64,000 nt of DNA from Stutzerimonas stutzeri (lineage in GTDB: Bacteria; Pseudomonadota; Gammaproteobacteria; Pseudomonadales; Pseudomonadaceae), in NCBI RefSeq assembly GCF_024448895.1, contig NZ_JAMOIC010000014.1:1-64000 (forward strand), in the 5' to 3' direction. Numbering within the stretch: the stretch's first letter is position 1; every line of letters begins with the position of its first letter. The translations under genes were made by a program, and so were the position numbers. The notes under the pieces are model-generated. The model was not told where the DNA came from. It was given only the letters and a program-made list of their open reading frames with translations, and made no database searches. Positions 26,230 through 34,836 of this stretch are shown here, one piece after another.

Positions 26230-27741
26230 TTATTCCCCGCGGGTCACGCGCAACACTTCTTCAATAGTCGTCACGCCTTCACGCACCTTGCGCAGGCCGT
26301 CATCGCGGATGCTCGGGCCCAGCCGGCGCGCATGGCGAACCATGTCCTGCTCGGCTGCACGGGTGTGGATCATGCTGCGCAACGAGTCGTCGAACATCAC
26401 CAATTCGTAGATGCCGGTCCGCCCACGGTAACCCAGCTGCCGACATACATCGCAGCCCTCGGCGTGATAGAGCATCGGCGCCTCGCTGGGGTCGAGGCCG
26501 AACAGCGCGCATTCGGCTTCGTCTGCCACGTACGCACGTTTACAGTCATTACACAGCACGCGAACAAGGCGTTGGGCCAGTACGCCGAGCAGCGAAGACG
26601 AGATCAGAAACGGCTCGACGCCCATGTCCACCAGGCGCGTCACCGCACCGATGGCGCTGTTGGTGTGCAGTGTCGAGAGCACCAGGTGACCGGTGAGCGA
26701 GGCCTGTACGGCCATGTCCGCGGTTTCCTGGTCACGAATTTCGCCGACCATCACCACGTCCGGGTCCTGACGCAGGATCGCGCGCAAGCCGCGGGCAAAG
26801 GTCATGTCGACCTTGGTGTTGACCTGGGTCTGGCCGATGCCTTCGAGGTTGTATTCGATGGGGTCTTCGACCGTGAGGATGTTGCGTGAGCGGTCATTAA
26901 GCGTGACCAGGCTGGCGTATAGCGTGGTGGTCTTACCGGAACCTGTCGGGCCGGTAACCAGAATGATGCCGTGCGGCTTTTTCACCGCCTGTTCCATGAC
27001 ATTGCGATCACGGTCGCTCATGCCCAGGTGCTGCAGCGTCAGGCGTCCGGCCTGTTTGTCGAGCAAACGCAGCACCACGCGCTCACCGTTGGCCGAAGGC
27101 AGCGTCGATACACGAATGTCCACCTCGCGTCCGCCAACCCGCAGGGAAATCCGGCCATCCTGCGGGATACGCTTTTCGGCGATATCCAGCCGCGCCATGA
27201 CCTTGATCCGCGACACAAGCAGCGCCGCCAGCTCGCGCTTGGGCTGCACCACTTCGCGCAGGATGCCGTCGATGCGAAAGCGGATCACCAGACGTTTTTC
27301 GAAAGTTTCGACGTGAATATCGGAGGCGTTTTCCTTGATCGCTTCGCCGAGGATCGCATTGATAAGGCGAATGATCGGTGCGTCGTCTTCCTGCTCGAGC
27401 AGGTCCTCGGTTTCCTGAATCTGATCAGCCAGGCTATGCAGGTCCATCTCATCGCCCAGCCCCTCGACCATTAGCATTGCAGCGGAGGAATCGTGCTGGT
27501 AAGCGGCACTCAGGGCCTGCTCGAATTCATCCTGCGCCAGCCATTGCATGGCCAATGGGCTACCGGCCACGCGCTGCGCCTCCTGCAATGCCGTCAGCGG
27601 CGCACCTTCGCGCACGCATAGACGCATGCCCTCCGGGCGCTCCAGCAGGATGACCCCGTGACGGCGAGCAAAGGCGAAGGGCAAGCGCCGTGGGAGCGGC
27701 TCGTCCAGAAGGGTCATCTCGTTCAGATCTAGTTCGGCCAT
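26230..27741 (-). CDS. xcpR: Type II secretion ATPase GspE
   Basis: 503 residues. An N-terminal domain that binds GspL is followed by a secretion ATPase core: Walker A GPTGSGKT (264-271), Asp box [14 protein letters not shown], Walker [13 protein letters not shown], His box [10 protein letters not shown], and a tetracysteine zinc module (CNDC ... CDVC, near 400-440). It powers pseudopilus assembly from the cytosol. The start MAELDL was chosen because it gives the usual XcpR length; an ATG 11 codons upstream is an alternative, and neither has a good ribosome-binding site. It is the first gene of the operon. Confidence 0.94.
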   Translation of the reverse strand: MAELDLNEMTLLDEPLPRRLPFAFARRHGVILLERPEGMRLCVREGAPLTALQEAQRVAGSPLAMQWLAQDEFEQALSAAYQHDSSAAMLMVEGLGDEMDLHSLADQIQETEDLLEQEDDAPIIRLINAILGEAIKENASDIHVETFEKRLVIRFRIDGILREVVQPKRELAALLVSRIKVMARLDIAEKRIPQDGRISLRVGGREVDIRVSTLPSANGERVVLRLLDKQAGRLTLQHLGMSDRDRNVMEQAVKKPHGIILVTGPTGSGKTTTLYASLVTLNDRSRNILTVEDPIEYNLEGIGQTQVNTKVDMTFARGLRAILRQDPDVVMVGEIRDQETADMAVQASLTGHLVLSTLHTNSAIGAVTRLVDMGVEPFLISSSLLGVLAQRLVRVLCNDCKRAYVADEAECALFGLDPSEAPMLYHAEGCDVCRQLGYRGRTGIYELVMFDDSLRSMIHTRAAEQDMVRHARRLGPSIRDDGLRKVREGVTTIEEVLRVTRGE

Positions 27742-28321
27742 GCCAGATAGTTTCTCGCAGAGGGTGCGACTCATGTTGGCCGGCGGTCCGATGCCGGCAC
27801 GGCCAACAGCTATGGACTACAAGGAATGCATGACATTGCAAACCCTGTGTTGAATTTTTTCTGTGCCATTACGCGCCGCCGCGCCAACCGGCACCAACGT
27901 CGCATACAGACAAGCCCGCCGACGGATACACCGTCTATGGTCCGTCATTCATGATTGCGCCGCGCACATCATGATTTGGAACCTTAGACCAAAGTCGAAG
28001 CCAATACCGGCGCCGCCTGTAGCGATGCCAAGCAACCTAACAGTCATATCGTGAACGAAGCGCCACATTGTCGTTCTCATTAAAACAGTTGTTTGATTTT
28101 TTCAGGCCTTGCAGAATGCCGCGCCAAAGCAGGTTACGTGAGACCGAGCGCAGTGGTCGTACATGACCTGCTAAACGAGCCCGACCAGCAGTGCAGGGGT
28201 CCGTTAGCCGATCCACACCCGACCGCCAACCGCAGTGGCCGGGCGAAAAGTAACACCAGCGGTGCAACAACCCGGTTACCGGGCAGCCCGCTGGTTACGA
28301 TCAAGCAGGAGAACAAGAACA
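27742..28321. other. Divergent regulatory gap between gspE and pntAA
   Basis: About 580 bases between two divergent operons, with lower GC content than its surroundings in parts. It contains an inverted repeat TCATGAT-N12-ATCATGA (27949-27955/27968-27974) and T-rich stretches (TTGAATTTTTTC near 27851, TTTGATTTTTTCAGG near 28092). No gspC or gspD and no credible small gene are present. It must hold the promoters of both operons; I cannot place them with confidence. Confidence 0.5.
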
Positions 28322-29443
28322 ATGCACATAGGTGTTCCTCTCGAAACCAGGCCCGGTGAAACGCGCGTTGCCGCGACACCGGAAACTATAAAGAAGCTGA
28401 TCGGCCAGGGGCATCAGGTGACGGTGCAGAGCGGGGCCGGCCTACAGGCCAGCGTCCCGGACAGTGCCTATGAAGCGGCAGGCGCAACCATCGCCGATGC
28501 CGCTGCGGCGTTCGCAGCAGAGATCCTGCTGAAGGTGAACGCACCGAGCGAAACCGAGCTGGCGCAAATGCAGCCCGGCACGGTACTCGTCGGTATGCTC
28601 AATCCCTTCGACAACGAAAACATCGCACGCATGGCAGAACGCGGCATCACCGCCTTCGCCCTGGAAGCCGCGCCGCGCACCTCGCGCGCGCAGAGCCTTG
28701 ACGTGCTCTCCTCGCAGGCCAACATCGCCGGTTACAAGGCTGTGCTGGTCGCGGCAGATAAATACCCGCGCTTCATGCCGATGCTGATGACGGCCGCCGG
28801 TACGGTGAAAGCCGCCCGCGTGCTGATCCTCGGCGCTGGTGTAGCCGGTCTGCAGGCCATCGCCACGGCCAAGCGCCTGGGTGCAGTCATCGAAGCCTCG
28901 GACGTGCGTCCGGCGGTGAAGGAGCAGATCGAATCCCTCGGCGCCAAGTTCGTCGACGTGCCCTGCGAAACCGACGAAGAGCGCGAGTGCGCCGAAGGTG
29001 TCGGTGGCTACGCCCGACCGATGCCAGCAAGCTGGATGGCGCGACAGGCTCAGGCCGTGCACGAGCGCGCCAAGCAGGCCGACATTATCATCACCACCGC
29101 GCTGATCCCGGGCCGCAAAGCTCCGACGTTGCTGCAGGAAGAAACCGTGCAGCAAATGAAGCCCGGCTCGGTGGTGATCGACCTCGCCGCCTCTCAGGGC
29201 GGCAACTGTCCATTGACCGAAGCCGATCAGGTAGTGGTCAAGCACGGCGTGACCCTGGTTGGCTACACCAACCTGGCGACCCTCGTGCCGGCGGACGCTT
29301 CGGCGCTATACGCCCGCAACCTGCTGGACTTCCTCAAGCTGGTGATCGATGGCGAAGCCCGATTCCAGCTCAATCTTGAAGACGACATCGTCGCCGCGTG
29401 CCTGATGTGCCGCGACGGCCAGGTCGTGCGGACCAACGGTTAA
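28322..29443 (+). CDS. pntAA: NAD(P) transhydrogenase subunit alpha part 1 (PntAA)
   Basis: A 373-residue soluble NAD(H)-binding domain I of the proton-translocating transhydrogenase. Landmarks are the N-terminal IGVPLETRPGETRVAATPE, the mobile-loop region and the Rossmann turn ILGAGVAGLQAIATAKRLGA. The start at ATG 28322 is preceded by AGGAGAACAAGAACA; the longer upstream frame is not protein-like. The enzyme uses the proton gradient to reduce NADP with NADH. As in alphaproteobacteria and other pseudomonads, alpha is split into two genes; pntAB follows after 12 bases. Confidence 0.96.
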   Translation: MHIGVPLETRPGETRVAATPETIKKLIGQGHQVTVQSGAGLQASVPDSAYEAAGATIADAAAAFAAEILLKVNAPSETELAQMQPGTVLVGMLNPFDNENIARMAERGITAFALEAAPRTSRAQSLDVLSSQANIAGYKAVLVAADKYPRFMPMLMTAAGTVKAARVLILGAGVAGLQAIATAKRLGAVIEASDVRPAVKEQIESLGAKFVDVPCETDEERECAEGVGGYARPMPASWMARQAQAVHERAKQADIIITTALIPGRKAPTLLQEETVQQMKPGSVVIDLAASQGGNCPLTEADQVVVKHGVTLVGYTNLATLVPADASALYARNLLDFLKLVIDGEARFQLNLEDDIVAACLMCRDGQVVRTNG

Positions 29444-29455
29444 GGGAGCCCGAAC

Positions 29456-29782
29456 ATGGACATGATTTCTGATGGCATCTACAACCTGATCATCTTCGTG
29501 CTGGCGATCTACGTCGGCTACCACGTGGTCTGGAACGTCACCCCCGCGCTGCACACACCCCTGATGGCGGTCACCAATGCGATTTCGGCGATCGTCATCG
29601 TCGGGGCCATGCTTGCTGCCGCCCTGACCGTTACTCCGATGGGCAAGCTGATGGGCACCCTGGCCGTGACCCTGGCCGCAGTGAACGTCTTCGGCGGCTT
29701 TCTCGTTACCCGCCGCATGCTGGAAATGTTCAAGAAGAAGGAGCGCGCCGTTTCGGGCGCCAAGGCGGAGTCCAAGCCATGA
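29456..29782 (+). CDS. pntAB: NAD(P) transhydrogenase subunit alpha part 2 (PntAB)
   Basis: A 108-residue membrane protein with three hydrophobic helices ([59 protein letters not shown]). It supplies part of the proton-conducting domain II. GGGAGCCCGAAC precedes the ATG. It overlaps pntB by four bases, ensuring coupled synthesis. Confidence 0.95.
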   Translation: MDMISDGIYNLIIFVLAIYVGYHVVWNVTPALHTPLMAVTNAISAIVIVGAMLAAALTVTPMGKLMGTLAVTLAAVNVFGGFLVTRRMLEMFKKKERAVSGAKAESKP

Positions 29783-31230
29783 GCATGAACCTGATCACCC
29801 TGCTCTACCTCATCGCCTCGGTGAGCTTCATCCAGGCGCTCAAAGGCCTGTCGCACCCGACCACCTCACGCCGCGGCAACCTGTTCGGCATGATCGGTAT
29901 GGGCATCGCGATGGTCACCACGGTGTTCCTGGTGTTCAAGCTCGGCTCACAGCTGGCCGAGAGCGCCAGCCCCTGGAGCGGCCTGGGCTTCATCGTCCTC
30001 GGACTGCTGATCGGCGGCACCATCGGTACGCTGATGGCCAAGCGCGTCGAGATGACCAAGATGCCCGAGTTGGTCGCCTTCATGCACAGCATGATCGGCC
30101 TGGCCGCGGTATTCATTGCCATCGCGGCAGTGCTGGAGCCGCAGTCGCTGGGCATCGTCCAGGCTATCGGTTATCCGATCCCGGCTGGCAACCGCCTGGA
30201 GCTGTTCCTCGGCGCAGCCATCGGCGCCATCACCTTCTCCGGTTCGGTGATCGCCTTCGGCAAGCTCTCGGGCAAGTACAAGTTCCGCCTGTTCCAGGGG
30301 GCGCCTGTGTCCTTCCCCAACCAGCACAAGATCAACCTCGCCGTTGGCGTCGCGATTCTGGTGTTGGGCCTGATCTACACCTTCAGCGGCAACTTCACTG
30401 CGTTCATGATTCTGGTGGCGCTGGCTTTCGTCATCGGCGTGCTGATCATCATCCCCATCGGCGGTGCCGACATGCCGGTGGTGGTCTCGATGCTCAACAG
30501 CTACTCGGGCTGGGCGGCGGCCGGTATCGGCTTTTCGCTGAACAACTCGATGCTGATCATCGCCGGTTCGCTGGTGGGTTCGAGCGGCGCAATTCTCTCG
30601 TACATCATGTGCAAGGCGATGAACCGCTCGTTCTTCAACGTCATCCTCGGCGGCTTCGGTGCCGACGCCGATGCCGGCGCGGCGACGGGCAGCAAGGAGC
30701 AACGCCCGGTGAAATCCGGCTCCAGCGATGACGCAGCCTTCCTGCTGACCAACGCCGACACCGTGATCATCGTGCCCGGCTACGGCCTGGCGGTAGCCCG
30801 CGCCCAGCACGCGCTGATGGAGCTTGCCGAGAAGCTGACCCACCGCGGCGTGACCGTGAAGTACGCGATCCACCCGGTCGCCGGGCGCATGCCCGGGCAC
30901 ATGAACGTGCTGCTGGCCGAGGCCGAAGTGCCCTACGAGCAGGTGTTCGAGATGGAGGACATCAACTCCGAATTCGGCCAGGCCGATGTGGTGCTGGTGC
31001 TCGGCGCCAACGACGTGGTCAACCCGGCGGCGAAGAACGATCCCAAGTCGCCCATCGCCGGCATGCCGATCCTTGAGGCGTACAAGGCCAAGACGGTCAT
31101 CGTCAACAAGCGCTCCATGGCCAGCGGCTATGCCGGTCTGGACAACGAGCTGTTCTACATGGACAAGACCATGATGGTCTTCGGCGATGCCAAGAAGGTC
31201 GTCGAGGACATGGTTAAAGCCGTGGAGTAA
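29779..31230 (+). CDS. pntB: NAD(P) transhydrogenase subunit beta (PntB)
   Basis: 483 residues. About nine transmembrane helices complete the proton channel (domain II); the C-terminal domain III (from about residue 305) binds NADP(H), with [22 protein letters not shown] as its Rossmann turn and [20 protein letters not shown] near the end. The membrane part has [26 protein letters not shown] strong terminator follows 19 bases after the stop. Confidence 0.96.
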   Translation: MSMNLITLLYLIASVSFIQALKGLSHPTTSRRGNLFGMIGMGIAMVTTVFLVFKLGSQLAESASPWSGLGFIVLGLLIGGTIGTLMAKRVEMTKMPELVAFMHSMIGLAAVFIAIAAVLEPQSLGIVQAIGYPIPAGNRLELFLGAAIGAITFSGSVIAFGKLSGKYKFRLFQGAPVSFPNQHKINLAVGVAILVLGLIYTFSGNFTAFMILVALAFVIGVLIIIPIGGADMPVVVSMLNSYSGWAAAGIGFSLNNSMLIIAGSLVGSSGAILSYIMCKAMNRSFFNVILGGFGADADAGAATGSKEQRPVKSGSSDDAAFLLTNADTVIIVPGYGLAVARAQHALMELAEKLTHRGVTVKYAIHPVAGRMPGHMNVLLAEAEVPYEQVFEMEDINSEFGQADVVLVLGANDVVNPAAKNDPKSPIAGMPILEAYKAKTVIVNKRSMASGYAGLDNELFYMDKTMMVFGDAKKVVEDMVKAVE

Positions 31231-31249
31231 GCGACGTCCGCTATACCAG

Positions 31250-31282
31250 AACCCCTCCCGGTATCGCCGCGAGGGGTTTTTT
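31250..31282 (+). terminator. Rho-independent terminator of the pnt operon
   Basis: Stem AACCCCTC/GAGGGGTT (31250-31257 and 31271-31278) with a 13-base loop, followed by a run of six T ending at 31282. It lies 19 bases downstream of pntB. Confidence 0.85.
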
Positions 31283-31353
31283 CATGTGTGACTTCATCTC
31301 GGTTCGCATGGCTACTGAACACCCCGCGTATGCGGAACACTTATTGCCTTGAC

Positions 31354-31383
31354 GTTAGCAACCTGAAATCAGATCGCTAGCAA
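31354..31383. promoter_or_regulatory. Candidate GntR operator pair before the GGT-like gene
   Basis: GTTAGCAA (31354-31361) and GCTAGCAA (31376-31383) are repeated in the same orientation 22 bases apart. The same core occurs before the GntR gene (33028-33035) and twice, 21 bases apart, before the ABC transporter operon (40663-40668, 40682-40691). I infer that it is the binding site of the GntR/FCD regulator at 33076. Confidence 0.45.
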
Positions 31384-31399
31384 TCAAGGAATCAAATAC

Positions 31400-32989
31400 A
31401 TGTTGGCCGAATCTCGCCGCGGCGTCATTTGCACCCCACACCCTGCGGCCACGGCCGCCGGCATGCGCATTCTTGATGCGGGCGGCACTTCCATTGACGC
31501 AATGCTCGCAGCCAGCGCAATGCTCGCGGCTGTTTATCCGCACATGACCGGACTGGGTGGCGATGCACTCTGGATGATCCATGACCGCCGGGTGCGCACC
31601 ATTGTGGGGATTGGCCAGGCAGGACAACAGCTACCGATGGGCGGCAAGATTGGTCTGCGCGGGCCGAGCGCGGTCGCCACCACTGCGGGCGCACTGGCCA
31701 GCTGGCAAATCGCGCAGGGCATCAGCCGCCACGAATGGGGCTCCCGCCTGGGCTGGGCTGACCTGCTTCGCGACGCGGCCGAGACTGCGCAGAGCGGCGT
31801 GGAGATCTCCGCCTCGCAGCTGTTCTGGCAGCATCAGCGCAGGGATTTGATCGAAGGCCTGCCGGACCTCCACCAGCTGTGCAAGAGCGAAGGCCGCTGG
31901 CTGCAACAGGGTGACCGTCTGAAGCAACCCCAACTGGCCGACACCCTGCGGCAGCTGGCGCGTCACGGCATCGAGGATTTCTACCAGGGCGAACTTGCCC
32001 GAGCCTTTGCGGAAGCGTTCAGCAGATTGGAGTGCGGCCTGAGCCTGTCCGATCTGGCTGCCACGCGCGCCGAAGAAGTCGAGCCGATTTCCGTGCGCTA
32101 TCGGCAGGGGCGCTTGTTCAACGTCGCGCCACCATGCCAGGGGCTCTACACATTGCAGGCCATGGCCGCGCTGCAGCATAAACCGGTCGCCGAAAGCGGC
32201 AGTGGCAGCGCCCGCTATTACCATTTCCTCGTTGAGGCGATCAAACAGGGACTGCTGCGCCGCAACGGCGAATTGCATGATCCACGTGCCAGTGGTTGGG
32301 ACTATGCCTCTACCCTGAGCGAAGCCAATGCCGTTGGGTGCGCCAACCGCATCGACGACAACCGCGCCTCGCCGTGGGCGGAACCGGGTCGCCCTGCCGA
32401 CACCATCTGGATGGCTGCTACTGACGCTGAAGGCCGAACGGCCTGTCTGATCCAAAGCCTGTTCCATGACTTCGGCTCCGGCTGCATTCTCGGTAACACC
32501 GGGGTGATCTGGCAGAACCGCGCCGCCGGCTTCAATGCCGCCCCCGGGCATCCGAACGCCTGGGCGCCTGGCAAACGCCCCGCGCATACGCTCAACCCGT
32601 CCTGCTATTTGGCAGACGATGGGCGACGGCTTTTTTTCGGCACCCAGGGCGGTGACGGCCAGCCGCAGACGCAAATGGTGCTGGCCACCCAGTTGGTGGA
32701 TTTCGACCGGCCGATCGATCAGGCCTTGCGCATGCCCCGCTTTCTTCTCGGGCGCAGTTTCTTCGACAGCACCGACAACCTGAAACTTGAAGCCGACATC
32801 GACCCGGCGGTGGTCGCGAAGCTCCAGGCCATGGGCCATGAAGTGGAGATCATTCCTTCCCTCAGCCCGTACACCGGACAAGCCGGCGCCATTGCCATCG
32901 AAACCGATGGCCGGCGCTTCGCAATGCACGACCCCCGCGGCCAGGGCAACAGCCTCGGGCAGGACCCGGTTGAGCCCAATTCGTGCTGA
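31400..32989 (+). CDS. Gamma-glutamyltransferase family protein (HpxW/oxamate-hydrolase-like)
   Basis: A 529-residue Ntn-hydrolase of the gamma-glutamyltransferase family without a signal peptide, so cytosolic. The family core is seen in GVICTPHPAATAAGMRILDAGG, GLGGDALWMI and GTQGGDGQPQTQMVL. The expected autocleavage/nucleophile Thr is Thr335 (PADTIWMAATDAEG), though the usual TTH is reduced to DT. Signal-less members include HpxW, which hydrolyses oxamate in purine breakdown. The neighbouring amidohydrolase and ABC importer make hydrolysis of a small amide plausible; ordinary glutathione turnover is less likely. ATG 31400 follows AAGGA by ten bases. The GntR gene is 86 bases downstream. Confidence 0.75.
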   Translation: MLAESRRGVICTPHPAATAAGMRILDAGGTSIDAMLAASAMLAAVYPHMTGLGGDALWMIHDRRVRTIVGIGQAGQQLPMGGKIGLRGPSAVATTAGALASWQIAQGISRHEWGSRLGWADLLRDAAETAQSGVEISASQLFWQHQRRDLIEGLPDLHQLCKSEGRWLQQGDRLKQPQLADTLRQLARHGIEDFYQGELARAFAEAFSRLECGLSLSDLAATRAEEVEPISVRYRQGRLFNVAPPCQGLYTLQAMAALQHKPVAESGSGSARYYHFLVEAIKQGLLRRNGELHDPRASGWDYASTLSEANAVGCANRIDDNRASPWAEPGRPADTIWMAATDAEGRTACLIQSLFHDFGSGCILGNTGVIWQNRAAGFNAAPGHPNAWAPGKRPAHTLNPSCYLADDGRRLFFGTQGGDGQPQTQMVLATQLVDFDRPIDQALRMPRFLLGRSFFDSTDNLKLEADIDPAVVAKLQAMGHEVEIIPSLSPYTGQAGAIAIETDGRRFAMHDPRGQGNSLGQDPVEPNSC

Positions 32990-33027
32990 TGAGGTTGCTC
33001 GCGCAACTCAAGTGCTGATAATGCGCA

Positions 33028-33035
33028 TTGCTAGC
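33028..33035. promoter_or_regulatory. TTGCTAGC motif upstream of the GntR gene
   Basis: One TTGCTAGC copy 40 bases before the regulator's ATG. It matches the paired sites before the GGT-like gene and the ABC operon, suggesting autoregulation. Confidence 0.4.
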
Positions 33036-33075
33036 GCTCATCGCTTGCAAGCCACATTGGGAGTCGGCAGCAGAT

Positions 33076-33771
33076 ATGGGGTCCAGGACCGTTACCAGCA
33101 AGCAGATCGAAGTGCAGCGCATCGTCGACGCCTTGTCCAAGGCCATCGCCCAGCATCGCCTGCGCCCCGGAACGCGGTTGATCGAGGCGCAGATCGTGGA
33201 GGCGCTGAAAGCCAATCGAAACCATGTGCAGAGTGCCCTGCAGCGCCTGGCCATGCAGCGCATCGTCACCATTGAGCCGAACCGCGGCGCCCTCGTATCC
33301 CAGCCCAGCGCCAAGGAGGCACGGGATGTATTCGCGGCGCGGCGCGCCATTGAGCGCGCCATCGTCGAAAGCATCACGCCCGAGGCCATGCGCCAGAATC
33401 GCCAGCGTACCGCCGCCCATATGCGCAGCGAGCGCAAGGCGACCAACGCCAGCGACCGGCGCGATATCGTGCGAGAACTCAGCGAGTTTCATCTGATGCT
33501 CGGTGAAATCAGCGGCAATACCGTGCTCGCGGAAATTCTCGGCAACCTGATGGTGCGCAGCTCGTTAATCGTCGCGCTCTATCAGCGCAACGACCAACCG
33601 GCCTGCGCGTCCGACGAGCACGAGCAGATCGTCAACGCGCTTGAGCAAGGCGACCGAGACAAAGCGGTACGGGTGATGATCGAGCACCTGGACGAGCTGG
33701 AAGCTCAGCTCGCGCTGGATGAGCTGGCCGAGCCCGAAGTGGACATCCGCCGAATTCTCAGCGATCTCTGA
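33076..33771 (+). CDS. GntR family regulator, FadR/FCD subfamily
   Basis: 231 residues. An N-terminal winged helix (IVDALSKAIAQHRLRPGTRL... RNHVQSALQRLAMQRIVTIEPNRGALVSQP) is followed by an all-helical FCD ligand domain in which FHLMLGEISGN and DEHEQIVNALEQGD carry the Asp/His metal- or ligand-binding positions. Such regulators usually respond to a pathway carboxylate. The start was set at ATG 33076, where the family begins; the open frame continues upstream through the putative operator. It probably controls the flanking GGT-like gene and the ABC/amidohydrolase operon. It converges with mdaB. Confidence 0.85.
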   Translation: MGSRTVTSKQIEVQRIVDALSKAIAQHRLRPGTRLIEAQIVEALKANRNHVQSALQRLAMQRIVTIEPNRGALVSQPSAKEARDVFAARRAIERAIVESITPEAMRQNRQRTAAHMRSERKATNASDRRDIVRELSEFHLMLGEISGNTVLAEILGNLMVRSSLIVALYQRNDQPACASDEHEQIVNALEQGDRDKAVRVMIEHLDELEAQLALDELAEPEVDIRRILSDL

Positions 33772-33773
33772 AT

Positions 33774-34364
33774 TCAGGCGGAGACGCCGAGTACGTCCGC
33801 CAGATGGCGCTCGTAACGGGCGACATCCGCCTCGATAGCCGGTTGTTTCATCACATCCACACAAAGAAAGGTCGGCAGGCTGCTCATGCCGAGGAACTCG
33901 TTGGCCTTGTGGAAAGGGAAGTAGACGGCGTCGACGCCCTTTCCCTCGAAGAAGTCCGCTGGATCATCGAAGGCCTGCTGCGGCGCGTTCCAGGTAGCAG
34001 AGATCATGTATTGCTTGCCCTGTAGCAACCCGCCGCTGCCGTATCTCTGTGAGGCGTCCGAGCGCGTCCGGCCGTCATTTGCATAGAGGCTGCCGTGGCC
34101 TTCGGTGAAGACCTCATCGAGGTAACGCTTCACGATCCAGGGCGCGCCCATCCACCAGCCCGGCATTTGATAGATGATCACATCGGCCCAGAGATACTTG
34201 CCGACTTCTTCGGCCAGGTCGTAGCCCTGATCGATCTCGGTAGTCTTTACGTCGAATCCGGCGCGATCGAGAAACGCGAGGGCGGTCTGATGCAAGGTGG
34301 CGTTGTAACGCCCTTCCGAATGGGCGAAATTCTTGCCGCCATTGAGCAGTAGCACTTTTTTCAT
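33774..34364 (-). CDS. mdaB: NADPH-quinone oxidoreductase MdaB
   Basis: A 196-residue flavodoxin-like quinone reductase. MKKVLLLNGGKNFAHSEGRYN and the segment DVIIYQMPGWWMGAPWIVKRYLDEVF match MdaB (modulator of drug activity B), which reduces quinones by two electrons using FAD and NADPH and so limits redox cycling. It is divergent from a YgiN-type quinol monooxygenase gene 154 bases away; in E. coli mdaB and ygiN are adjacent and act on quinol and quinone in turn. It is probably unrelated to the amide module around it. Confidence 0.9.
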   Translation of the reverse strand: MKKVLLLNGGKNFAHSEGRYNATLHQTALAFLDRAGFDVKTTEIDQGYDLAEEVGKYLWADVIIYQMPGWWMGAPWIVKRYLDEVFTEGHGSLYANDGRTRSDASQRYGSGGLLQGKQYMISATWNAPQQAFDDPADFFEGKGVDAVYFPFHKANEFLGMSSLPTFLCVDVMKQPAIEADVARYERHLADVLGVSA

Positions 34365-34518
34365 GAAAAACTGACCTGGGTTGTTCTGGATGGCGGCAGC
34401 TTAAACAGGAGGTGCGCAGCGAAACACCCGCCTAAGGGCAAAAGGGTTTTGACTGAAAGTCAGCAATCGGAACCTCGATTTTGCTTTAGCGTTGCTTCTC
34501 GATAATTGGAGTTTCGCC

Positions 34519-34836
34519 ATGCCAGATCCTTACGGGTTCATTCTGCACGCCCATACCAAACCGGATAAATCCGAAGCATTCGAGGCGCTTTTTCGCACCT
34601 ACATCGAGCCCAGCCGTGCAGAGCCGGGTTGCATCGAATATCACATGCTGCGTGACGCGCATGATCCAGCTCTGTTCATCTTTTTCGAGATCTGGGCCTC
34701 GGCCGAAGCCTTTGCCGCACATATCGCGCTGCCGCATATGCAGCGTTTCCACGAGCAGCGCATGGACTATCTGAGCCAGGACTTAGTGATCCGACCGATC
34801 GAAACGCTCAGCGACGCCTCTGCGTCGCACCACTAG
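34519..34836 (+). CDS. YgiN-like quinol monooxygenase (ABM domain)
   Basis: A 105-residue antibiotic-biosynthesis-monooxygenase domain (ferredoxin-like dimer, cofactor-free): FILHAHTKPDKSEAFEALF, EPGCIEYHMLRD, LFIFFEIWASAEAFAAHIALPHMQRF. E. coli YgiN oxidises menadiol to menadione in partnership with MdaB, whose homologue lies divergently here. The start was placed at ATG 34519 with GGAG seven bases upstream; a TTG nine codons earlier is less likely. The stop overlaps the convergent amidohydrolase stop by four bases. Confidence 0.82.
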   Translation: MPDPYGFILHAHTKPDKSEAFEALFRTYIEPSRAEPGCIEYHMLRDAHDPALFIFFEIWASAEAFAAHIALPHMQRFHEQRMDYLSQDLVIRPIETLSDASASHH

